Assembly (NCBI GenBank): GCA_910579325.1
Contig: CAJTTU010000069.1
Coordinates: forward strand, 1-18,941
Length of the DNA: 18,941 bases
DNA from: an uncultured Lachnospiraceae bacterium
GTDB lineage: Bacteria; Bacillota; Clostridia; Lachnospirales; Lachnospiraceae
Reading direction: 5' to 3'
Each line of letters opens with the position of its first letter. The stretch's first letter is position 1. Below are positions 8,144 to 13,589 of this stretch, piece after piece. A model generated the notes under the pieces. The model searched no databases, was not told the origin of the DNA, and worked only from the letters and a program-made list of their open reading frames with translations. The position numbers and the translations under genes are program-made.

Positions 8144-8332
8144 TTAATCATTTAAAAAGAAAATATCCTCCACATGACGATCCAACAATCTGGCGATTTT
8201 CATTGCGAGTTCAAGTGTTGGATTATCTTTATCATTTTCAATCGCTATGATTGTCTGCCTGCTTACCCCTATTTTTTCGCCATATCTTCCTGCCGAAATC
8301 CCGCTTCTTTGCTGTTTAATAATATTTCTCAT
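8144..8332 (-). CDS. small XRE-family HTH regulator
   Basis: This is a 62-residue Cro/C1-type DNA-binding protein. IGVSRQTIIAIENDKDNPTLELAMKIARLL is the classic recognition-helix and helix 4 region, ending VEDIFFLND. The start is taken as the ATG at 8330-8332; the longer upstream reading overlaps the previous gene and is not XRE-like. Residues ~17-24 read SAGRYGEK where this family normally reads SQEDMAKK. Reading that stretch in the next frame gives the expected residues. It is bounded by one extra G (CC at 8293-8294 on the + strand) and one missing A (T6 at 8272-8277 on the + strand). Either two compensating mutations damaged helix 2, or there are two sequencing errors. It starts 5 nt after the stop of the membrane-protein chimera, a common pairing for such regulators. 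Confidence 0.8.
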   Translation of the reverse strand: MRNIIKQQRSGISAGRYGEKIGVSRQTIIAIENDKDNPTLELAMKIARLLDRHVEDIFFLND

Positions 8333-8337
8333 GCGGT

Positions 8338-8829
8338 TTACACTCTCATCACAAAATAAGTGCCTATAGACACGATTATGGCAGCAGCCATAACAGCGAC
8401 AATGATCGTCCACAAAAGTTTATTAGGTTCTTTATATTCTTCATCTCCCACAATCATTTTCTGCTTCATGGCCAACTGAGAAAAGCCCTGGACACACACG
8501 GCAAAACACAAAACAAACCCGGGCAGAGGATTATAGGCCGCTCCGTTCATAAAAGTCTGCCAGCAATTAAAAAGTGTCCAGGCCGCTAGAGCCAGTGAGG
8601 CTGACCTGTAGCCCCATCCTTCGGAACGCAGCTGGATGTTCCTGTCCATTTTTTCAAAAGAAGACGGTTCATCGTCATATGAGCCGACATGCAGAATTTC
8701 AACACATTTTCCGTCCTGTATCGTATTAAGCATAATGGTTTCATACAGCGGGTTTGGTTTTTTGATTTTTACTTTCTCCAATGCGCCGCATACCATTTCC
8801 GCCGTAATGAAATCCGGCTGGCGTATCAT
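8338..8829 (-). CDS. chimera: GyrI-like domain fused to a 3-TM membrane protein
   Basis: This 163-residue open frame joins two unrelated pieces. Residues 1-62 match the GyrI-like small-molecule-binding domain (QPDFITAEM, KVKIKKPNPLYE, DGKCVEILHVGSYDDEPSSFEKM), but the last third of that domain is absent. Residues ~63-163 look like the small membrane protein often paired with XRE regulators in Firmicutes. Three hydrophobic segments lie at ~75-93, 101-120 and 136-159, and a charged loop (MKQKMIVGDEEYKEPNK) separates the last two. The junction is near KMDRN. It may be a deletion fusion or a genuine sensor on a membrane anchor. An AGGA site precedes the ATG, and the gene lies 18 nt from clpP and 5 nt from the XRE gene, so it is probably co-transcribed. 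Confidence 0.6.
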   Translation of the reverse strand: MIRQPDFITAEMVCGALEKVKIKKPNPLYETIMLNTIQDGKCVEILHVGSYDDEPSSFEKMDRNIQLRSEGWGYRSASLALAAWTLFNCWQTFMNGAAYNPLPGFVLCFAVCVQGFSQLAMKQKMIVGDEEYKEPNKLLWTIIVAVMAAAIIVSIGTYFVMRV

Positions 8830-8847
8830 AATAGTATATTCCTGCTT

Positions 8848-9438
8848 TCAGCGCTTATCTATCACTTTATCAATTAACCCAAAGCCCACTGCCTCCGTTG
8901 CGGACATATAACGATCGCGCTCTGTCGCAAGGGCAATTTCTTCAATGCTTTTTCCGGTATTTCCTGCTAAAATAGAGTTCAGGCGTTCCCTGTTTTTTTG
9001 TATATGGTCGGATGCTATTTTTATATCTGCGGCCTGCCCCCTGATGCCGTTTCCGTGGATGGCCGGCTGATGTATCATGATTTCCGCGTTTGGCAAGGCA
9101 ATACGTTTTCCCTTCGTCCCACCGGCTAATAAAAAAGCGCCGAAGCTGGCGGCAAGACCAATACAAATAGTTGAAACATCACATTTTATATATTGCATCG
9201 TATCATAAACAGCAAAACCGGCTGATACGGAGCCGCCGGGACTGTTTATATACAGCTGTATATCCTTTTCGGGGTCTTGCGCTTCTAAAAACAACATTTG
9301 AGCAATAATCAGACTGGCTGACGTGTCACTTACCTCTTCCCCTAAAAAAACAATTCTGTCGGATAGCAGCCGTGAAAAAATATCATAGCTTCTTTCTCCA
9401 TGGCTTGTCTGTTCAATAACATAAGGAATCGTACTCAT
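8848..9438 (-). CDS. clpP: ClpP-family serine protease subunit (paralogue)
   Basis: This is the ATP-dependent Clp protease proteolytic subunit, which forms tetradecameric chambers fed by ClpX/ClpC-type unfoldases. The 196-residue length is normal. The N-terminus IPYVIEQTSHGERSYDIFSRLL is typical, followed by YINSPGGSV. Catalytic Ser98 is in GLAASFGAF (usually ASMGA), His123 in MIHQP, and Asp175 in ERDRYMSATEA. The triad is complete. The handle loop after IHQP is three residues longer than in housekeeping ClpP, and the usual QKDT-type residue before TERD is Ala. These suggest an accessory paralogue. Its ATG overlaps the AraC stop (ATGA), giving tight translational coupling. No ATPase partner is in the window. 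Confidence 0.93.
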   Translation of the reverse strand: MSTIPYVIEQTSHGERSYDIFSRLLSDRIVFLGEEVSDTSASLIIAQMLFLEAQDPEKDIQLYINSPGGSVSAGFAVYDTMQYIKCDVSTICIGLAASFGAFLLAGGTKGKRIALPNAEIMIHQPAIHGNGIRGQAADIKIASDHIQKNRERLNSILAGNTGKSIEEIALATERDRYMSATEAVGFGLIDKVIDKR

Positions 9439-9851
9439 GCGGCAATCTCCTTAATTCGTGCAAGAAATTTATAGTTGGAGATATAAAGACAACACATAGA
9501 AATTCTGTTTTGTTTTGGCATAAAGACTCCGATATCCCTGTAAATTTTAGGAGGATATAAATACATTTGTTTAAAAGCAAATGAAAATGATTGCTGCGTA
9601 TCATATCCGGCTTCATACGCAATCTGCGTGATCGGCTTATCAGTTTTCACCAGCTTTTCGGCGGCGACAGTAAGCCTGCGGTTTTGTAAATATTTATACA
9701 TGGTAATTCCTGTATGCGTTGTAAAAATACGATTCAGATAGAATTTGGAATAACCGATATTTTTTGATATATTGTCTAAGTTGATTTCTTTCTCTAAATT
9801 TTTTTCGATATAATCCAGGACTTCTTTTACAACTTCCTCTTGGCCTTTCAT
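9435..9851 (-). CDS. AraC-family transcriptional regulator, short
   Basis: This 138-residue DNA-binding protein is mostly the AraC double HTH. Residues ~5-55 hold the first motif (VLDYIEKNLEKEINLDNIS, YSKFYLNRIFTTHTG). Residues ~60-108 hold the second (RRLTVAAEKLV, ITQIAYEAGYDTQQSFSFAF, PPKIYRD). Relatives with an N-terminal AraC HTH usually continue into a ~150-residue GyrI-like effector domain. Here only ~30 unplaced residues follow, so the effector domain seems lost or shortened. A GyrI-like piece occurs one gene later in the same operon. An AAGGAGG site lies 7 nt before the ATG, and the stop overlaps the clpP start. Confidence 0.88.
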   Translation of the reverse strand: MKGQEEVVKEVLDYIEKNLEKEINLDNISKNIGYSKFYLNRIFTTHTGITMYKYLQNRRLTVAAEKLVKTDKPITQIAYEAGYDTQQSFSFAFKQMYLYPPKIYRDIGVFMPKQNRISMCCLYISNYKFLARIKEIAA

Positions 9852-9877
9852 TGTATATCCTCCTTGCGCTTTTATCT

Positions 9878-9906
9878 ATTATAGCAAGTTTAAATATACA
9901 TGTCTT
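9878..9906 (-). promoter_or_regulatory. promoter of the AraC-ClpP operon
   Basis: On the minus strand AAGACA (9901-9906) and TATAAT (9878-9883) are separated by 17 nt. The -10 box is consensus and the -35 matches at four of six. The expected start is near 9871, giving a ~20-nt leader with an AAGGAGG site at 9859-9865. It should drive araC, clpP, the chimera and the XRE gene as one unit. Confidence 0.65.
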
Positions 9907-9987
9907 AATAAAAAATGCTATTTTGTCATAAGATTTTTTGGCTTTTTTATTTATTTTCCGCAGTCATACACCAGAAAGCAATTTGAT

Positions 9988-10010
9988 GATGACAGGGTGT
10001 TACTGTCATC
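9988..10010. promoter_or_regulatory. perfect 8-bp inverted repeat, operator-like
   Basis: GATGACAG (9988-9995) and CTGTCATC (10003-10010) are perfect inverted copies around a 7-nt centre. The element lies ~80 nt upstream of the AraC operon -35 box and downstream of the ATP-binding regulator's terminator. No T run follows, so an operator is more likely than a terminator. It may belong to a promoter whose gene has been deleted. Confidence 0.45.
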
Positions 10011-10045
10011 CTTTAGAATGTGCGCCCGCCGGCTGCGCCATAGAA

Positions 10046-10073
10046 AAAACGAGAGCCGTTAAGTCCTCGTTTT
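10046..10073 (-). terminator. rho-independent terminator after the ATP-binding regulator
   Basis: Read on the minus strand, AAAACGAG and CTCGTTTT pair perfectly over 8 bp with a 12-nt loop and run into further T residues. It lies 17 nt past the stop codon at 10090, where the transcript should end. Confidence 0.8.
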
Positions 10074-10089
10074 CCTAAAATCCACTTAT

Positions 10090-10952
10090 TTATTTCACAA
10101 GGCGATAATGTATATTTCTGCTTCTTCCTTCCTGGACAATCTGCCCTTTTCCAACCATCTGTTTCAATAACCGCCCACAGGTTGTCTGGCTGATCCCCAG
10201 CGCCTTTTCCACATCTTTTCTTGTGAAGGTTTCTTGTCTTTTGGCCAAAGCAATTACCGCATCTTCCTCCGTGCTGTTTTCCGGCGGGGCGGCCTCCGGT
10301 TTTTTGCATAAGCATCCATAATCTTTGACATACCCGTTCCATAGGCTTCAATCAGTTCCAGACGGTAGAATACATTCGCCAGCTTTACATTCCGGCATAC
10401 GGAAATACCCATCATGACGTCCTTTAAGGTGACTCCGCTTACAAGCCCTCCAATCGAAGTAAATTTAATCCGATCTGCATAAAGGCTGATGAATGTGCTG
10501 GCACGGAAAGCATATTCACGGTGCACAAGCAGATTCAAAAGCGCCTCTCTGACAGCGGTTTCCGGATAGTCCCTTTGGTCGATCCGGCGTAATTTTTGAA
10601 ATGAAGAATGAGTCTGGTTCCGAAAGTCAATGTAATCATATATTTCATCCATCTGCCGGAACAGAGAACCGGAAAATTCTTTCCGATCCTTAAATTCATT
10701 TTGGGTAGTTCCCTGAAAGACCGCTGCTTTAACCGTATGGACGCACTGGTCGGACAGCAATAACCCTAAATTCGTATAAACGCCGTCATGGGTCAAAATG
10801 CCTAAGGTTTTCATCTGCGCCTCACCAAACAGGATATTTGTTTCGGAAAATTCCTTTTTTGCCGCCTCGAAGGTTAAGTCCTGTTCCAGAGACCGCATTT
10901 CTTCAAATACAACAGACTTCAATTCCACGGTCTCGCTTTCCTGATAAACTAT
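10090..10952 (-). pseudogene. AlbA_2/HATPase-type ATP-binding regulator, degraded
   Basis: The family normally has an N-terminal AlbA_2 (Schlafen-like) domain, a linker, a GHKL-type ATPase domain and a C-terminal winged helix, at ~450-480 residues. Here the start of AlbA_2 (VYQESETVELKSVV) jumps in frame at ~10908 to FEEMRSLEQDLTFEAAKKEF, so ~110 residues of AlbA_2 are gone. The rest follows the family: TNLGLLLSDQCVHTVKAAVF, ETAVREALLNLLVHREYAF, LYADRIKFTSIGGLVSGV, LANVFYRLELIEAYGTGMSK. Near 10290 a deletion shifts the frame. The winged-helix end (STEEDAVIALAKRQETFTRK, EKALGISQTTCGRLLKQM) continues in another frame to the stop at 10090. The AGGAGG site at 10960-10965 is 7 nt from an ATA codon at 10950-10952, probably a mutated ATG. 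An ATG further out at 11000 lies upstream of the -10 box and is unlikely. Confidence 0.78.
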
Positions 10953-10971
10953 CTGATTGCCTCCTGAAAAG

Positions 10972-11000
10972 ATTCTACCCATTCTAATCATGCTTGTCAA
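10972..11000 (-). promoter_or_regulatory. sigma-A-type promoter of the ATP-binding regulator gene
   Basis: On the minus strand a consensus TTGACA (10995-11000), a 17-nt spacer and TAGAAT (10972-10977) form a strong promoter. AGGAGG follows at 10960-10965. Since the -10 box sits 20 nt above the ATA at 10950-10952, translation must start there or later, not at the ATG at 11000. Confidence 0.8.
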
Positions 11001-11025
11001 TGAGCGATTAGAAAAGTGGTTAGAA
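10982..11025. promoter_or_regulatory. operator-like repeats around the -35 box
   Basis: TTCTAATC (10982-10989) and GATTAGAA (11006-11013) are perfect inverted copies on either side of the TTGACA box. A third, related copy (GGTTAGAA, 11018-11025) lies 12 nt beyond. One arm sits in the promoter spacer, which suits repression, possibly by the adjacent gene's own winged-helix domain. The next ~185 nt (11026-11211) hold no gene I can recognise. Confidence 0.6.
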
Positions 11026-11211
11026 TTTCTGTTGTTTTATTGAGCGAGAAATCCTGAATCAACTGTTTACTGTGTTTTTTTATTCTACGCATGATGTTCA
11101 AAGAACAAAACACCGGCGTGTTGTACCTGCTCCTAGTTCTGGAAACAGGATATGCTTCAGACAGAAAAGGCTCTTGTATTGGAAATTAATAGATGGGAAA
11201 ATTACGTTTGA

Positions 11212-11469
11212 TTATAAAACATCCGTCATATCGTTTAGCGCTTGCAGCTCTTCCGGCGTATCCACATCCATCAGCACATCTGCCCAGTATTCATATTGGA
11301 CAATATTTTTGATAATTGGAGAAATATCTACATCGGTACCCATTTCGATTTCAAATGCAATATCATAAATATCATTCTCAATTTTTTTGATTTCTTTCTC
11401 CGGTAAATTAACCAAAACCATAATATCTACATCCGAGTGCTTCTGGTAGTTTCCTCTTGCATATGACCC
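11212..11469 (-). pseudogene. MNT-type nucleotidyltransferase fragment with a foreign tail
   Basis: GSYARGNYQKHSDVDIMVLV is the nucleotidyltransferase signature (GSxxRG...SDxD), followed by DVDISPIIKN and EYWADVL. This matches the small MNT-domain proteins related to toxin-antitoxin antitoxins. The N-terminus is cut off right before GSYARG at ~11469, where an IS110 fragment begins. The C-terminus is unusual: after ADVL comes MDVDTPEELQALN. That looks like the last residues of a MobA/MocA-type molybdenum cofactor nucleotidyltransferase, joined in frame. The MNT assignment is firm; the origin of the tail is inferred from one short motif. No start codon or promoter belongs to it. Confidence 0.65.
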
Positions 11470-12094
11470 ATCTTGCCCATCTTCCCCAAGAGGCTTCCCA
11501 CGGCCATTTTGGTAAAGATACGGCCAGAGATTTAAGAGTTCTCGCACAGAAGTCTGTCGGTATCAATGACAGTGCTTTATCTATTCAGATAACCCAGACC
11601 ATCGAACAGATCGAGTTACTGGATAGCCAGTTGCTCCATACGGAGCTTGAAATGGCGAATTTAGTCACCTGCCTGCACTCCGTAATTATGACCATCCCGG
11701 GAATTGGCTCTACCAATGGCGGGATGATACTTGGTGAAATCGGTGATATCCACCGGTTTCCTTCACCAGGCAAGCTGCTTGCTTTTGCCGGGTTAGACCC
11801 TTCCGTATATCAGTCTGGCAACTTTCAGGCTAAAAAGACCCGTATGTCCAAGCGCGGCTCGCGTGTGCTGCGTTACGCCCTTATAAACGCGGCACATAAT
11901 GTTGTAAAGATAACGCTACCTTCAGGGCTTATTATGATGCCAAGAGGGATGAAGGGCGGACGCATTATAATGCCCTTGGACACTGCGCCGGCAAGCTTGT
12001 CAGGGTCATCTTTAAGATGCTCACTGACGAAGTAGAGTTTAACCTTTCTTTACCATTGATAAAGAAAATGAATTTTTTGCTAATTTATGCTTGA
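11470..12094 (+). pseudogene. IS110-family transposase, C-terminal half
   Basis: The C-terminal half of an IS110/IS1111-type transposase is present. Blocks are ASHGHFGKDTARDLRVLAQK, SIQITQTIEQIELLDSQL, MTIPGIGSTNGGMILGEI, AFAGLDPSVYQSGNF and the serine-containing MSKRGSRVLRYALINAA. The N-terminal RuvC-like DEDD domain and the left end, where the bridge RNA is encoded in such elements, are missing. A single-base loss near 11909 (AAGATAAC for AAGAATAAC) shifts the frame. After correction NNATFRAYYDAKRDEGRTHY and GKLVRVIFKMLTDEVEFNL follow, to a stop at 12092-12094. The fragment abuts a truncated nucleotidyltransferase at ~11470. I see no terminal repeat or target duplication, as expected for this family. 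Confidence 0.85.
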
Positions 12095-12140
12095 CTTTTC
12101 ATAGCTGGTCTCCCTGGTGCTGTGATGTACTCTCGGAATC

Positions 12141-12818
12141 TCACAGTATTTCACAAAATTCCCTGCCATTGATAACAGTTCCTTTTTCAAACACCTTAAA
12201 TTGTTCGTCCCATCTGCCGGAAACCAGTTTCTCCAGAATCAGATTACTTCCCTGTACATAATCCAACGCGCAGCGGATCAGATCCGCGTTCTCCTGTGCC
12301 TCGGCGGCAAATGCTTCACTGTAACAGTCATACGCCCCCGTATCAATGATATCGGCATTTGAATAATTCTGAAAGAAAGACCCGAAAATACTTGTGCCGA
12401 ATTCCATGCCATACTGTTTGCACATAGAATCCTTCATGCTTTTGATGCCATACTGCCCCACATCACTGTCTCGAAGATACATATGCCCTTTTTCTTTTAA
12501 GTTCAGATGCGGCGTATCGTCCGTATGCAGCAGTATTGTAATGCAATCGTCCATATGGGGAATGACAACCCGCCTTACTGTCTCTATCCCATCCCAGGAG
12601 CCTCCGCAATAGCCCATGGCGGCCAGCACGTTTTCAGTCGAAAACGGCAGTTCCCCTAACGCCTTTTGGATACAGGCTTTCATCTTTTCCGGATATACGT
12701 GATTGTCCCGATCAAGCTCGATCACGTCAAAAGCCGTTCCCATCTTTTTCTGCGCCGCATCCACATGGAGCAGCATGGAACTGCATGCCAGAATAACGGT
12801 ATTATCTTTTGTCAGCAT
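12141..12818 (-). CDS. DUF1638 domain protein
   Basis: This 225-residue soluble protein matches DUF1638. It has NTVILACSSMLLHVDAAQKK at the start, then AAMGYCGGSWDG (a conserved GxCGG block), IPHMDDCITILLHTDD and NADIIDTGAYDC. The function is not established. DUF1638 genes often lie near corrinoid-dependent methyltransferase genes, and two methyltransferases are encoded 2.5 kb away here, so a role in methyl transfer or cofactor handling is plausible. The conserved cysteines (for instance C in YCGG) could bind metal. The ATG at 12818 has only a weak GGGA/GAGAAA ribosome site. It follows tetR with a 64-nt gap on the same strand, so it is probably co-transcribed and controlled by that repressor. 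The frame is intact. Confidence 0.8.
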   Translation of the reverse strand: MLTKDNTVILACSSMLLHVDAAQKKMGTAFDVIELDRDNHVYPEKMKACIQKALGELPFSTENVLAAMGYCGGSWDGIETVRRVVIPHMDDCITILLHTDDTPHLNLKEKGHMYLRDSDVGQYGIKSMKDSMCKQYGMEFGTSIFGSFFQNYSNADIIDTGAYDCYSEAFAAEAQENADLIRCALDYVQGSNLILEKLVSGRWDEQFKVFEKGTVINGREFCEIL

Positions 12819-12882
12819 ATTTTCTCAAATCCCTTTCGTTTTCCGTAATCCGAAAAAAGTATTTTCCGCAATGTTTCCGCCC

Positions 12883-13452
12883 TCATGTCCTGTTTTCCAC
12901 AATTTTTTTCAGCTGCCTATTCATCCGCCGCATCATGTCCTGGTCCTTGGAGATACGGTATAATACCAGGTTCCCCTCATATACGGCAAGGCAGAGGGCG
13001 GCCGTTTCCTCCAGCTGCTCCTCCGCTATGCCATCCCTGCGCAATACCTGCGTAAATATTTCCCGGATTTCATCCAGCGCCTGATGGTAGCATGCGGACA
13101 GCCTATCTTCCTGAAACGCGACCTCCATCCCCACAACGGCCAGCGGACATCCGTAATACTTTTTATCCGCTAATTTCTCCTGAAACACAGCCATAAAAGA
13201 ATCGCAAAAGGACTCCCAGCAATCGGAAGCTTCCGCAACAGCCCGGAGCAGCCCGGTGATCCTGCTGCCATAATACTGCAGTACGGCTTCTGCCACCTCT
13301 GACTTTTTTTGGAAATAAAAGTAGAACGAGCCCTTCGGAAGCCCTGTGGCTTTCAATATCTCGTTGATCCCGGTTTTCGTGTAGCCGTTCCGCCAGAACA
13401 GATCGCCGGCCGCTTCTATGATTTTGTTTTTTGACAATTCTCCTTTAGTCAT
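12883..13452 (-). CDS. TetR/AcrR-family transcriptional repressor
   Basis: This 189-residue regulator has the TetR HTH at residues ~8-55 (KIIEAAGDLFWRNGYTKTGI, LKATGLPKGSFYFYFQKKSE). The helical ligand domain has the YYGCPLAVVGMEVA and LVLYRISKDQDMM blocks typical of the YxaF/AcrR-like group. The length is normal and there are no breaks. Its promoter lies under a perfect inverted repeat at 13534-13561, which indicates autorepression. Because DUF1638 follows on the same strand, that gene is the likely co-regulated target. The ligand is unknown. The ATG is chosen because an AAGGAAAAGGGG ribosome site precedes it and upstream codons are non-coding. Confidence 0.92.
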   Translation of the reverse strand: MTKGELSKNKIIEAAGDLFWRNGYTKTGINEILKATGLPKGSFYFYFQKKSEVAEAVLQYYGSRITGLLRAVAEASDCWESFCDSFMAVFQEKLADKKYYGCPLAVVGMEVAFQEDRLSACYHQALDEIREIFTQVLRRDGIAEEQLEETAALCLAVYEGNLVLYRISKDQDMMRRMNRQLKKIVENRT

Positions 13453-13533
13453 TTTCCCCTTTTCCTTGGAGCGGTCTGCCGCACCATCCGAACAGATTGA
13501 AAGTTTACGTTGAAGCTTTTCTCCATCTTCTTA

Positions 13534-13564
13534 CATAATAGACTATTCAGTCTATTATGTCAAT
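13534..13564 (-). promoter_or_regulatory. tetR promoter covered by a perfect TetR-type operator
   Basis: ACATAATAGACT (13534-13545) and AGTCTATTATGT (13550-13561) are perfect 12-bp inverted copies with a 4-nt centre. On the minus strand TTGACA (13559-13564), a 17-nt spacer and TATTAT (13536-13541) form the promoter. The operator therefore spans both promoter boxes, a direct design for autorepression. It also lies ~27 nt beyond the stop of the PucR-type gene. Confidence 0.88.
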
Positions 13565-13589
13565 ACCCAGATTGCGTAATGGTTTCTGT

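Noticed and set aside
10013..10351. Minus-strand open frame overlapping the end of the ATP-binding regulator
   Set aside because: The winged-helix ending of the regulator is read in another frame of the same strand and continues to 10090; this frame is a shadow.
11072..11368. Plus-strand open frame opposite the nucleotidyltransferase fragment
   Set aside because: Serine-rich sequence antisense to the GSYARG...SDVD motif region, with no similarity or ribosome site.
12105..12160. Hairpin CTGTGA/TCACAG as a terminator after DUF1638
   Set aside because: Stem is only 6 bp and no T run follows on either strand.
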